DNA from: Candidatus Puniceispirillum sp.
GTDB lineage: Bacteria; Pseudomonadota; Alphaproteobacteria; Puniceispirillales; Puniceispirillaceae
Length of the DNA: 64,000 bases
Assembly: GCA_028382965.1 (NCBI GenBank)
Contig: JAOEUK010000001.1
Location: 407,001 to 471,000 of the forward strand
Direction: 5' to 3'
Of the stretch, positions 45,719 through 55,913 are shown piece by piece. Each line of letters starts with the position of its first letter. Position 1 is the stretch's first letter. Position numbers and translations under genes: made by a program. The notes under the pieces are model-generated. The model saw only the letters and a program-made list of their open reading frames with translations, was not told where the DNA came from and did not search any database.

Positions 45719-47505
45719 AGCCAGTCAGGTTTCATCGCGAGAATTGGACTGTCTCCATCCGTAATGGTTCGTGCAAGGGCAAAGATTTTTGGTAGATGAT
45801 GCGTTATGTATATTTGCATTGAGGTAACTTTTATTGTCATAAAATCGTCACTACCAATTGTCCCGTTTTCACCTTTGGCAAGAGCATCGGCTGCTGCTGC
45901 ACCAGATCGCGCCATAAGCCAGCCACCGCAAAGGGTCCCAAGAAGCATCAGATAGTTGCTGCCGCTTGTTGCTGGACGGCGCGGTGTATTTGCACCTCCA
46001 AGTATATTAGCCGTAACATTGCGAGCTATACCATTTGCTTCGATAATACTTTTAGCGGCAGCGGCGACGGCTGGATACTGATGGTTTGTGAGAAGGACCA
46101 TTTCGCTATTAATTTCATCGATGAGGCTGGTAACTGCGGTCCCATTATCACGGATGGTTTTGCGGAAAACTAAATCATTAGCCTGTATTGCTGTTGTGCC
46201 TTCATATATGGTTAAAATACGAGCATCACGATAATGTTGCGCCGCCCCGGTTTCTTCGATGAAGCCCATGCCTCCATGTACCTGCACTGCATCAGATGTA
46301 ATTTGTAAAGATCGTTCAGTCATCCAACCTTTGATGATTGGAATCAGTAACCCCGCACGTGCATTAAGGTTTTCTTTTTCATCGTCAGTTGCATGCTTCG
46401 CCTTATCCATTGCGGCAGCGCCTATCAGCATAAGTGCGCGCATTGCTTCAATTTCGGCTTTCATGCCGCCCAAAAGGCGAAGCACATCTGGGTGGTTGAC
46501 AATTGCATCTCCCTTTTTGCCATCGAGTGGCACTCCCTGGACTCGGTCTTTTGCATAGCCTCTAGCTTGTTGAAAAGCGCGTTCAGAAATTGCCAGTCCT
46601 TGCAGCCCAACGGCAATTCGCGCGTGGTTCATCATGCTAAACATGATGTCGATGCCTTGATTTTCAGCGCCAACAAGATAACCAACAGCTCCAGTCACCT
46701 CACCATATTGCATCACAGCTGTTGGTGATCCTTTGATGCCTAATTTTTTTTCAATGGATAAGCAGCGGAGGTCGTTTGGCTTTTTATATTCCCCATTTTC
46801 ATCAAGTAAAAATTTTGGCACAAGAAAGACTGAGATACCTTTTATGCCCTCGGGGGCCTCAGGTGTCCGAGCGAGAACAAGATGGACAATATTTTCAGCC
46901 ATATCATGTTCACCATAGGTAATATAAATTTTCTGACCGGTAATCAGATAATGATCTCCATTTAACACGGCGCGGCTTTTAATTCCTGCAAGGTCAGTGC
47001 CGGCTTGGGGTTCAGTCAGATTCATTGTGCCCGTCCAGCGCCCTTCCACCATTGGTGGAAGGTAGATTTTTTGAAGCTCTGGACTTGCTGATTTCTGTAA
47101 CGCGTAAATTTGACCTTGCGTTAAAAGATGGCATAGCGCGAATGCCATGTTGGCAGACTGCCAGAGTTCATTAACCGCGGTGGTCAATGTCATAGGCAGA
47201 TTTTGTCCGCCAAAATCTTCACTGGCCTCCATTGCTGTCCAGCCACCATTACCCATTGCTGCATAGGCCTCACTGAACCCATCTGGGGTTTCAACCTGTC
47301 CATTCTGCAATCGTTTGGCACCAGTCATATCAGCGCTATGGTTCAACGGCGCAATTACATTCTCGGCCAGTTTTCCAGCCTCTTCTAGAACCGCATCTGC
47401 GAGGTCTTGATTTACGTCATTATTGCCAATATCAGCCATTAGCGCATCAAATCCAATAACCCGATCTAGCAGGAACTGGTAATCCTCAAGGGGCGCTTTA
47501 TACAT
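45715..47505 (-). CDS. Acyl-CoA dehydrogenase with C-terminal extension (about 596 aa type)
   Basis: GTMNLTEPQAGTDL, GQKIYITYGEHD, VQVHGGMGFIEETGAAQHYRDARILTIYEGTTAIQANDLV. Confidence 0.9.
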   Translation of the reverse strand: MYKAPLEDYQFLLDRVIGFDALMADIGNNDVNQDLADAVLEEAGKLAENVIAPLNHSADMTGAKRLQNGQVETPDGFSEAYAAMGNGGWTAMEASEDFGGQNLPMTLTTAVNELWQSANMAFALCHLLTQGQIYALQKSASPELQKIYLPPMVEGRWTGTMNLTEPQAGTDLAGIKSRAVLNGDHYLITGQKIYITYGEHDMAENIVHLVLARTPEAPEGIKGISVFLVPKFLLDENGEYKKPNDLRCLSIEKKLGIKGSPTAVMQYGEVTGAVGYLVGAENQGIDIMFSMMNHARIAVGLQGLAISERAFQQARGYAKDRVQGVPLDGKKGDAIVNHPDVLRLLGGMKAEIEAMRALMLIGAAAMDKAKHATDDEKENLNARAGLLIPIIKGWMTERSLQITSDAVQVHGGMGFIEETGAAQHYRDARILTIYEGTTAIQANDLVFRKTIRDNGTAVTSLIDEINSEMVLLTNHQYPAVAAAAKSIIEANGIARNVTANILGGANTPRRPATSGSNYLMLLGTLCGGWLMARSGAAAADALAKGENGTIGSDDFMTIKVTSMQIYITHHLPKIFALARTITDGDSPILAMKPDWL

Positions 47506-47560
47506 GTTTGAAACTCCAGTTATTTAGTGGGCGAAAAGCAAAAAAATGATATCCATCAAA

Positions 47561-48742
47561 CTATGGCTTAGCGTCGACAATCACACTAATTCCCTGGCCA
47601 CCACCGATGCACATTGTTGCCATCCCATAACGGCCTTTGATACGATGAAGTTCGTGCACTAGCTTGGTCATGATGATTGCACCCGTTGCTCCAACGGGAT
47701 GACCTAGAGCAATAGCCCCACCGTTAGGGTTAACACTGGCTGTGTTTAGATTTAATTCATTTGTTACAGCGCAGGCTTGTGCGGCAAAGGCCTCATTGCT
47801 CTCAACCAAGTCAAGTTCACTTACAGTCATGCCTGCACGCTCCAGTGCCATTTTGCTTGCCGGCACTGGTCCCATTCCCATGATACGAGGTGGTACCCCG
47901 CCAAAACCATAGGCAACAATACGCGCTATTGGGATTGCCTTGTGAGCCTTTACGGCATCATTGCTCGCCAGAACCAAAGATGCTGTGCCGTCATTAATGC
48001 CAGAAGAATTACCTGCTGTAACAAAGCCGCCTTTGGCAAAGGCAGGTTGGAGGGCAGCAAGGCTCTCTATGGTAGTTTCTGTTCGAATGAATTCATCAGT
48101 GTTAAAGGTAACGGTTTTTCGTCGCTGGTTTAACTCTATGGGGGTAATCTGGCTTTTAAAATATCCAGCCTCACTAGCATGGGCAGCACGGCTCTGTGAT
48201 TGGGCTGCAAAACGATCCATGTCTTCGCGGCTGATATTATAATCGGCGGCAATATTTTCTGCAGTAATACCCATATGACCAATGCCAAAAGGATCGTGTA
48301 ACGCGCCGGCCATCATATCAATAACGGCGGCATTACCCATTCGGGCGCCCCATCGTTGTGCTGGGAGGATATAGGCGCCACGACTCATCACCTCAACGCC
48401 ACCAGCCAACGCTGTGTTGCAATCACCGAGTTTGATCAGTTGTGTTGCACTGACAATTGCTTGAAGGCCGCTGCCGCATAAACGATTGACTTGGAATGCT
48501 GGCGATGTTTCTGGCAAGCCAGCTCCAATGGAAATGCATCGTGGGGAATACATATCACGTGGTTCAGTATGAATTACGTGGCCATAGGCTGCATGCTGGA
48601 TCGCGTCAGCTGGCAGACCAGATTTCAAAATCGCATCCTTGGCAACAGGAATGGCAAGATCAATTGGCGTCATATCCTTCAAGCTGCCACCATAACTACC
48701 AATGGCTGATCTTTGTGCTGCTAGAATAAATATATCTGTCAT
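47561..48742 (-). CDS. Acetyl-CoA C-acyltransferase (thiolase)
   Basis: NRLCGSGLQAI, GGVEVMSRGAYIL, SNEAFAAQAC, NPNGGAIALGHPVGATGAI, MCIGGGQG. Confidence 0.9.
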   Translation of the reverse strand: MTDIFILAAQRSAIGSYGGSLKDMTPIDLAIPVAKDAILKSGLPADAIQHAAYGHVIHTEPRDMYSPRCISIGAGLPETSPAFQVNRLCGSGLQAIVSATQLIKLGDCNTALAGGVEVMSRGAYILPAQRWGARMGNAAVIDMMAGALHDPFGIGHMGITAENIAADYNISREDMDRFAAQSQSRAAHASEAGYFKSQITPIELNQRRKTVTFNTDEFIRTETTIESLAALQPAFAKGGFVTAGNSSGINDGTASLVLASNDAVKAHKAIPIARIVAYGFGGVPPRIMGMGPVPASKMALERAGMTVSELDLVESNEAFAAQACAVTNELNLNTASVNPNGGAIALGHPVGATGAIIMTKLVHELHRIKGRYGMATMCIGGGQGISVIVDAKP

Positions 48743-48772
48743 GTTATTTCCCTGGTCCCATTATTTTTTAAT

Positions 48773-50731
48773 CTATCGTTCTTTGGCCCAATTTAGAGGC
48801 CCCCCACGAAAAGCTGGAAAGCCAATGCCAAAAATCATTCCAGCATCTGCGCTATCGGATGAGTCAACTACGTCTTGGTCTACCGCCCTTTGGCATTCAT
48901 CAATCATCGGAGTAAGCATGTCTTTCGCTATACTGGCCATAACACTTTTGCTTTGTGATTGCCGAGGCCGATTGGCGCGATTGCCTTCCCATTCATAGAA
49001 GCCGCTTCCTGATTTACGTCCAATTGTGCCCGCCAAACATTTTTCATTTAGTAATGCCTTGACCGTTGGAGAAATACCAAGAACGATTCCAGCATCCAAG
49101 CAAACATCCAATCCAATTTGATCCGCAAGTTCTATTGGTCCCATTGGCATACCAAAATCAACCAGAGCCTCATCAATTAGATCGGCATTTTCACCGGCTA
49201 CCAAAGCTTCCATGGCCTTAAAGATGTAGGGAAGCAATGCTCGATTAACAAGAAAGCCAGGGGCTGATTTACAACGAACGGGCATTTTACCGATACGGCC
49301 AGCAAATTGCATACCTCGACTGACCATATCCTGATCTGAATATTTTGACCAAATTACCTCGACTAAGGGTAATACGGGCACTGGATTAAAGAAATGCAAA
49401 CCAATAAGGTTTTCAGGTGACTTTAAGACATCTGCAATATCTTCAAGCGGTATTGCAGATGTGTTGGTTGCCAGAATAGCTCCATCTTTGCACACAGTTT
49501 CTAAATTTTTAAATACAGCCTGTTTGACTTCTAGTTTTTCGGCAACTGCTTCGATAACTAAATCTGCATCAATGGCCCCGCTGCCATCTGTGTCTGCACG
49601 AAGTCGCCCGAGTGCTGCGGTAACTTTATCAGCCTGTTTTAGCCTGCGTTCAAATAGTTTTTTAGCTCGAGAAATTGCACCTTCAATGGCGGCTTCATTC
49701 ATATCAGTTAGGGTCACATTGAGACCTGCCATAGCCCCTACAGCTGCAATGTCACCCCCCATAGTGCCAGCCCCAACAACATGCAGTCGTTCGATCCTGC
49801 TGTCACCGCGTGCAGATTTGCGAACAGCATCAGTTAGGTAATAGACACGGCGTAAATTTTTTGAGGCTCTTCCAATCATCAGATTGGGGAAAACACTGAC
49901 TTCACCAGCTGACATGGCTTTAGCATCATGGCCATAGGTCATTACATGATCAATGATTTCAAAAGGTGCAGGTGTGTGATCGACTCGTGCACGTTTTAGA
50001 TAGGTCTCTTTGGCTTCAGCAACCGCTTCTTTATTTGCTTTAGATTCGCACTGGGTACGTGTCGGTTTGTCTCCATTGCAATTCAGCATCCAGTCCCGCA
50101 TATTGGGAATCAGATTTTTATCTGTCTCTACTACCACATCAGCAAGGCCAGCATTTACCGCTTCATGACTTCCAAGTGGGCGTCCGCTCACCATCATATC
50201 CAGCACTGTCTTTGTGCCGACGCGGCCGTAGGCACGACCACTTCCACCGTAACCGGGCATGATGCCAAGGGTAACCTCTGGGAAGCCTAATTTTGTTTTA
50301 GGAGACGCTGTTACAAAAAGATGATCAAAGGGTAAGGCAATCTCCAGGCCACCCCCGACAGCAATGCCATCAATACCAACACAAGTTGGTGCATCAAGGT
50401 TTTGAATACGGTTAAATAAGTTGTGCACAAGCTCCATATGATTTGCGACATCTTTAGCTGTTTTTAAAGTTTCAAATTCATGAATATCTGCGCCATAAAC
50501 AAAGCCGCCTGGCTTTCCTGACAGTAGGGCAACTCCCTTAAGATTGTTAATGGTTTCAAGCCCATCAGTAATAATTACTAATTCATCTATTACACCATGG
50601 GCTAAAACATTAACAGATTTTCCTTCTGTTTGGATATGCAGCCAAGCAAGATCATTATTATCAATGGTTGCTGACCAATGCCGAAGATTATTCCAAGATG
50701 CAGGTGTGCTCATAAGGGTACCTATTATCAA
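48773..50731 (-). CDS. 3-hydroxyacyl-CoA dehydrogenase/enoyl-CoA hydratase (FadJ/FadB-like)
   Basis: GKPGGFVYGADIHEF, GIAVGGGLEIALPFDHLF, VVGAGTMGGDIAAVGAM, GLHFFNPVPVLPLVEVI. Confidence 0.9.
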   Translation of the reverse strand: MIIGTLMSTPASWNNLRHWSATIDNNDLAWLHIQTEGKSVNVLAHGVIDELVIITDGLETINNLKGVALLSGKPGGFVYGADIHEFETLKTAKDVANHMELVHNLFNRIQNLDAPTCVGIDGIAVGGGLEIALPFDHLFVTASPKTKLGFPEVTLGIMPGYGGSGRAYGRVGTKTVLDMMVSGRPLGSHEAVNAGLADVVVETDKNLIPNMRDWMLNCNGDKPTRTQCESKANKEAVAEAKETYLKRARVDHTPAPFEIIDHVMTYGHDAKAMSAGEVSVFPNLMIGRASKNLRRVYYLTDAVRKSARGDSRIERLHVVGAGTMGGDIAAVGAMAGLNVTLTDMNEAAIEGAISRAKKLFERRLKQADKVTAALGRLRADTDGSGAIDADLVIEAVAEKLEVKQAVFKNLETVCKDGAILATNTSAIPLEDIADVLKSPENLIGLHFFNPVPVLPLVEVIWSKYSDQDMVSRGMQFAGRIGKMPVRCKSAPGFLVNRALLPYIFKAMEALVAGENADLIDEALVDFGMPMGPIELADQIGLDVCLDAGIVLGISPTVKALLNEKCLAGTIGRKSGSGFYEWEGNRANRPRQSQSKSVMASIAKDMLTPMIDECQRAVDQDVVDSSDSADAGMIFGIGFPAFRGGPLNWAKER

Positions 50732-50933
50732 TAATTTTAGTCTTATATATCTAGAGCCTATAAAAACTAAAAACCAGAGTTATCGAGTAGAAAAACTTTT
50801 AGAATTTGATAAGGCTACAACTTTTTGGCAATTTATTGGCTTTCAAAGTCGATGGGTAGTTGCAATGCACGGTTAGATCAGTTTTCATTGCTGCTGCTAT
50901 TGTGAAAAAAGTAGAGCCAAAAGGGAATTTAAG

Positions 50934-52283
50934 ATGGAATGTTGTGGTCCGGGATATTCAAGCCCCGCCGATGCTATGAAAGCCCCAAGAGAAAAACTTC
51001 TTTATACAATTGCAATTTATACAGGCACTGGAATTCAGAAACCAGATTATCTAGCGACGGTAGATGTTGACCCAAAAAGTCTAACCTACAGTCAAGTGAT
51101 TCATCGGCTGGAAATGCCCGGTATTGGCGACGAACTTCATCATATGGGGTGGAATGCTTGCTCATCGTGCCATGGCGATTCTAGCATGGTTCGCAAATAT
51201 TTGTTATTGCCCGGTGTGCGCTCTAATAACATTCACATTATTGATACTGCTAGTGACCCTTCGGCACCACGCCTTCATAAAGTTATTGATGGCGCTGACA
51301 TCAAATCTAAGGCCAATTTGTCGGGTCCGCATACAGTACATTGTCTGGGATCAGAAATTATTATTTCCTTCCTTGGTGATGCAAAGGGTGAAGCCCCCGG
51401 TGGTTACCTGCATCTTGATAAAGACTTTGAGATTATCGGGCGTTGGGAAAATTCAATGGGCAATATCAAGTTTGGCTATGATTTTTGGTATCAGCCCCGT
51501 CACAATGTCATGGTTTCTTCAGAGTGGGCAGCACCAAACACATTCATGCCTGGCTTTGATCTCGAAGAAGTAGGTCATCTTAAATATGGACGGGAGTTGC
51601 ATTTTTGGGATTTTGAAAAGCGTGAACCAATTGAGACAATGTATCTTGGTGAAGATGGATTGATTCCACTTGAGGTTAAATTCCATCACGATCCTGACAG
51701 TACACATGGTTTTTGTGGCGCGGCGCTTAGCTCTAACGTCATTCACTGGTGGAAGGATGATGTTGGGAAATGGCAATGGGAAAAGATTATTGATGTGGAA
51801 AATGAGGCCCATCCTGAATGGCCAATTCCAGTGCCTGGTGTAATGTCTGCAATCCTAGTGTCGATGGATGATAAATATCTATATCTAAATAACTGGTTGC
51901 ATGGCGATATGCGGCAATATGATATTTCTGATCCTCACAACCCTAAGTTGACGGGACAGGTTTGGATGGGTGGTTTGCTTGGCAAAGCGCCGATTGTTAA
52001 TGGCATCGCCATGGCTGGTGGCCCGCAGATGTTTCAGCTTAGCTTAGATGGAAAAAGGCTCTATGTTACCACATCATTGTTCAGCACATGGGATAACCAG
52101 TTCTACCCTGAGATTCGAGAGCGAGGTGGTGTCATGGTAATGATTGACTGTGACCCGGTGAACGGCGGCATGAAAATAAATAAAGATTTTTTGGTAAATT
52201 TTGGCGAGGAACCAAATGGGCCATCGCGTTGTCATGAAGCCCGCTATCCTGGTGGCGATTGTACAAGTGATATCTGGCTATGA
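50934..52283 (+). CDS. mtoX: Selenium-binding protein family / methanethiol oxidase (MtoX/SELENBP1-like)
   Basis: CCGPGYSSPADAMKAPREKLLYTIAIY, GDELHHMGWNACSSCHGD, SGPHTVHCLG, MPGVMSAILVSMDDKYLYLNNWLHGDMRQYDIS, HEARYPGGDCTSDIW. Confidence 0.88.
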   Translation: MECCGPGYSSPADAMKAPREKLLYTIAIYTGTGIQKPDYLATVDVDPKSLTYSQVIHRLEMPGIGDELHHMGWNACSSCHGDSSMVRKYLLLPGVRSNNIHIIDTASDPSAPRLHKVIDGADIKSKANLSGPHTVHCLGSEIIISFLGDAKGEAPGGYLHLDKDFEIIGRWENSMGNIKFGYDFWYQPRHNVMVSSEWAAPNTFMPGFDLEEVGHLKYGRELHFWDFEKREPIETMYLGEDGLIPLEVKFHHDPDSTHGFCGAALSSNVIHWWKDDVGKWQWEKIIDVENEAHPEWPIPVPGVMSAILVSMDDKYLYLNNWLHGDMRQYDISDPHNPKLTGQVWMGGLLGKAPIVNGIAMAGGPQMFQLSLDGKRLYVTTSLFSTWDNQFYPEIRERGGVMVMIDCDPVNGGMKINKDFLVNFGEEPNGPSRCHEARYPGGDCTSDIWL

Positions 52284-52639
52284 ACATAATTACTATTGCC
52301 AATCGTGAAAACTCAAAATACGAAGTCAAGGGACGGAAGCCATTGCTTGATGAGCTGCGTGATCAAGGTGTTGATTTGCCATATGGTTGTAAATACGGAG
52401 GCTGCATAACCTGCGCAGCTAAGCTGCTCGAGGGTGAAGTTGATCAAAGAGCCCAAGTGGCATTGAACAATCGTCAAATTAATGATGGCTATGTTATTCT
52501 TTGCGTAGCTCGAGCTAAAACAGATGCAACTTTTGAGATTGGGGTGGAAAGCCATGATAAACTCTATCGTAATCCATTCAAGGATCCGCTTCAGCCCCAT
52601 GAATTAAAAGCTGACATTGCTGTTCCAAAGGATTATTAA
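52280..52639 (+). CDS. Plant-type [2Fe-2S] ferredoxin
   Basis: CKYGGCITC plus downstream VILCVARAKTD; ATGA overlap with the mtoX-like stop. Confidence 0.85.
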   Translation: MNIITIANRENSKYEVKGRKPLLDELRDQGVDLPYGCKYGGCITCAAKLLEGEVDQRAQVALNNRQINDGYVILCVARAKTDATFEIGVESHDKLYRNPFKDPLQPHELKADIAVPKDY

Positions 52640-52642
52640 GAG

Positions 52643-53101
52643 ATGACATATATCAATCATGATGAACCTTACAGCGATGATTACCTTCAAGACATTCTTA
52701 AATCTGTGAAGACTATTGCTATGGTTGGTGCAAGCCCCGACAAAACTAAATTTAGTTATGGTGTTTTAAGAGTTTTGCATGAGACTGGTTATGACATGAT
52801 TCCGATTAACCCACGACCTGGGTTAGAAGAAATACGAGGCCTGAAGGTCTACCCAAACCTTGCTGCAATTGGTCGGTCAGTTGATATGGTGGAAGTTTTT
52901 CGTAAGCCGGAGGATCTTTATGGGATAGCTGAAGAGGCTATAAAGATTGGTGCAAAGGTGCTTTGGGGACAGATTGGTGTAGTTAATCATGATGCAGCGC
53001 GCCTTGCTGAAAAAGCTGGCCTTAAAGTGGTCATGAACAAATGTCCAAAGATTGAGCTTTTTAGGCCGTTCTGGAAACCAAAATTGCACCTTGGTATATA
53101 A
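52643..53101 (+). CDS. CoA-binding domain protein (YccU-like)
   Basis: IAMVGASPDKTKFSYGVLRVLHETGYDMIPINPRPGLEEIRGLKVYPNLAAI, WGQIGVVNHDAARLAEKAGLKVVMNKCPKIE. Confidence 0.88.
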   Translation: MTYINHDEPYSDDYLQDILKSVKTIAMVGASPDKTKFSYGVLRVLHETGYDMIPINPRPGLEEIRGLKVYPNLAAIGRSVDMVEVFRKPEDLYGIAEEAIKIGAKVLWGQIGVVNHDAARLAEKAGLKVVMNKCPKIELFRPFWKPKLHLGI

Positions 53102-53188
53102 ACGCTCCTCACTAATGAAATACAGGCAAGTTAACTCAAAAAAAATCACCCGCCCGTCATGTTGGTTTTTAGCTGGTTGCGATTAGTT

Positions 53189-54076
53189 TCAAACAACGGG
53201 TGGCTTAGCACAGACCTGATCATAGCTGTATCGGGTTTTTAGCATGCCATCGTATTCAAAAATATCTAGCATTGCACTGTAACCAGAATCAGTAATTTCA
53301 ATGTGGCGCGTCCAGACCCCCATTTTTTGATACGTTCCAATACAGTCTGCCAAAACAGCTTCATCTATGTGAGGGAATAATGGTTTTTCAGCCCGAGCTA
53401 TCTCGCTAGCGGGAGTGTCATTCATGTAATTACGTGTTTTGACATAGGCTCGGGTGAAGGCCTTGGCTTCATCGCTTGCCAGCCACTCTGGTTTTGCAGC
53501 CAAGCTTGAAAAGCCACAAGCGCCAATAACTGGACCAAGTGCGGTCACAACGTGACCAACACCATCGGCTTCAAGTTGTTGGGGGGCAGGCCCTTGCTGG
53601 TGAATGAATTGTCCAGTGCCCGCACGGTATGCCTTATCCATTTCACCGCCATTGCCAGCGTCAATGATTTTGATTTTATTGATATCTATGCCAGCTTTAA
53701 AGCAGGCATATTTGAACATCGTCATTGGTTGGCCACCATGATGGACGAGCACCTCGGCACCTTCTAACTTATTCCAGTTAAAAGCAGGGTCTGCATTGCG
53801 ACCAGTAAGAAAAAAACCGTCCATTTCATTGATTTGGGCAAAATGAACAGATGATGGGACTTCACCCTTGTTCAATGTGTTGAAACCTTGACTGAGGGTT
53901 GATTGGACAACGTCTGCGCTGCCATTATCAAGTGCAGTAATGGCTGTAACACCGGGAGCTGATACTGAATATTCAAAATCTAGCCCTTCGTCTTTAAGAA
54001 ATCCACCGGTCATGGTTGAAATCAGTGGCGAATAAAACGCAGAAAAAAGGGTAAACTCAATATTGATTTTACTCAT
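53189..54076 (-). CDS. NMT1/THI5-like (SBP type 2) domain protein without apparent signal peptide
   Basis: MSKINIEFTLFSAFYSPLISTMTGGFLKDEGLDFEYSVSAPGVTAITALDNGSADVVQSTLSQGF resembles mature NMT1-like SBP sequence; no hydrophobic leader. Confidence 0.72.
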   Translation of the reverse strand: MSKINIEFTLFSAFYSPLISTMTGGFLKDEGLDFEYSVSAPGVTAITALDNGSADVVQSTLSQGFNTLNKGEVPSSVHFAQINEMDGFFLTGRNADPAFNWNKLEGAEVLVHHGGQPMTMFKYACFKAGIDINKIKIIDAGNGGEMDKAYRAGTGQFIHQQGPAPQQLEADGVGHVVTALGPVIGACGFSSLAAKPEWLASDEAKAFTRAYVKTRNYMNDTPASEIARAEKPLFPHIDEAVLADCIGTYQKMGVWTRHIEITDSGYSAMLDIFEYDGMLKTRYSYDQVCAKPPVV

Positions 54077-54370
54077 AAAATTTTGCTCCGATGTTGATTT
54101 ATAAACCCTGCTGGGTATCTTTAGCGTCCAAAAGACGGCACCCTAATGAGTTTTAAGGTAGCTCTGTAAATATTTTAACCCAAAGCGCACGCCAGAACCA
54201 AATAGAAAATTTTAATGGGATGAAGCAACTTTGATTTTTTAGTTTTGTGTCAATGTGTTTGAACGATAAAGCCTAATGATCATAGCAAAAATAATTTTGG
54301 TTTTGGCGAAATATCTTTCAAACCAGCCTCGCGGCAGACTTAGTTATGACAAGGGTCTTAGCCTGTGATG

Positions 54371-54386
54371 TGTGACATTTGTCACC
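54371..54386. promoter_or_regulatory. Candidate CRP/FNR-superfamily site (TGTGACATTTGTCACC)
   Basis: Matches TGTGA-N6-TCACA at 9 of 10 fixed positions, contains the perfect dyad GTGACA-TT-TGTCAC, lies in a long intergenic region. Confidence 0.4.
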
Positions 54387-54620
54387 TATCTTCTTAGTGA
54401 AACGAGTTTTACAGCAATGGATTATTGAGACTATTGAAGTGATCATATCTGATTTCGATAATGACTTTTGGCGGCACGGGCTACGCGAAGGAATGTCATG
54501 TTGAACACTTGTTGCGTGAGTCATTGATTCCTCGTCTCATATCAGTCAGTGCACAAATGGTGCTATATTGTATTGCTGAGCGCGTGCTTAATTAACCTAA
54601 ATCTTATCAGTATTATCAAA

Positions 54621-54637
54621 TGCTGAGTAGCTCAGCA
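54621..54637. promoter_or_regulatory. Perfect 7-3-7 dyad upstream of a CoA-transferase gene
   Basis: TGCTGAG-TAG-CTCAGCA, immediately upstream of the Shine-Dalgarno and start. Confidence 0.5.
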
Positions 54638-54647
54638 TCTTGGAGCA

Positions 54648-55871
54648 ATGACAAACATGACAAATAAAAATCCAATTTTGGGCCACCATGCGCTTAGCGG
54701 TGTGAAGGTAATTGATCTGACCCGGGTTCTTGGTGGCCCTTACGCCACTCAGATATTGGGGGATCATGGAGCTGAGATCATTAAAATTGAGGCTGCTAGT
54801 GGCGATGAGGTGCGGGGGTGGGGCCCACCCTTTGAGCGTGATATGGCATCTTACTTCATCAATGTGAATCGTAATAAAAAATCGGTTGTTCTTGATCTCG
54901 CCAGGCCCGAAGGTCGCAAAATTTTGCTCCAACTTCTCCAAGATTCTGATGTTCTGATTGATAATTTTAAGACTGGGACGCTGGAAAAGTGGGGAATTGG
55001 TTATGAAGCGGTTCTAAAGGATCTATATCCACGGTTGATCCATTGCCGTATTTCTGGATTTGGTGAAAATGGCCCACTGGGCGGAGCGCCTGGTTATGAT
55101 GCTGTGGTGCAGGCAATGACTGGTATGATGTCAATTAATGGTATGGCTAATGGTGGTCCAGTCCGGCTTGGGGCACCGGTTGTTGATATGGGGGCTGGTC
55201 TCTATTGTGTGATTGGTATTTTAATGGCACTTCATGAACGTCAGCATTCAGGCATTGGCCAGTATATTGATATGACTTTATATGACTCAGCGCTGGCTTT
55301 AATGCACCCGCACAATGCCAATTATTTTCTTAACAAAAAGCCCGGGACAGCAACTGGAAACTCTCACCCCAATATCTCGCCTTATGATAAATACGCGACT
55401 GCAACAAATGATATTTTTATTGGAATCGGTAATAATCGTGCTTTTTGTCGGTTTTGTGATGCTCTTGGTGAAAGTGTGATTGCTGATGATCCGCGTTTTG
55501 AAAATAATGCAGATCGGGTGATTAATAGGGAGGCTTTAACAGCACTTTTGACAGTTGCACTTGCTAAGGTGGATGGTGCTGTATTTGCTGAAACCTTGCT
55601 TGCCGCTGGTGTGCCTGCTGGACCTGTGCGCAATATTGAGGAAGCATTATTGCATCCACAAACTGATGAGCGTCAAATGGTGCTAGAAAAAGATGGTTAC
55701 AAAGGTATAGCGTCACCGATCAAATTCAGCCGATCGCGTGATGTGGGAGTTGCATCATTGCCTCCTCGTCTTGGTGAACATACCTATGAGGTGCTGAGAG
55801 CGGCTGGACTTGAGGAGTCTCAAATAGAGGTTCTAATCGCTTCTGGTGTAATTGCTCAGGCTGAGGGTTGA
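54648..55871 (+). CDS. CaiB/BaiF family CoA-transferase
   Basis: VIDLTRVLGGPYATQILGDHGAEIIKIE, NRNKKSVVLDL, GYEAVLKDLYPRLIHCRISGFGENGPLGGAPGYD; ATG 54657 possible. Confidence 0.9.
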   Translation: MTNMTNKNPILGHHALSGVKVIDLTRVLGGPYATQILGDHGAEIIKIEAASGDEVRGWGPPFERDMASYFINVNRNKKSVVLDLARPEGRKILLQLLQDSDVLIDNFKTGTLEKWGIGYEAVLKDLYPRLIHCRISGFGENGPLGGAPGYDAVVQAMTGMMSINGMANGGPVRLGAPVVDMGAGLYCVIGILMALHERQHSGIGQYIDMTLYDSALALMHPHNANYFLNKKPGTATGNSHPNISPYDKYATATNDIFIGIGNNRAFCRFCDALGESVIADDPRFENNADRVINREALTALLTVALAKVDGAVFAETLLAAGVPAGPVRNIEEALLHPQTDERQMVLEKDGYKGIASPIKFSRSRDVGVASLPPRLGEHTYEVLRAAGLEESQIEVLIASGVIAQAEG

Positions 55872-55913
55872 TTTTAGATTTTTTAATAAGAGCGTCCACA
55901 TGATGATAGGGAG

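Noticed and set aside
51124-51573. 149-aa plus-strand ORF
   Set aside because: Out-of-frame overlap of the mtoX-like gene, which has much stronger motif support.
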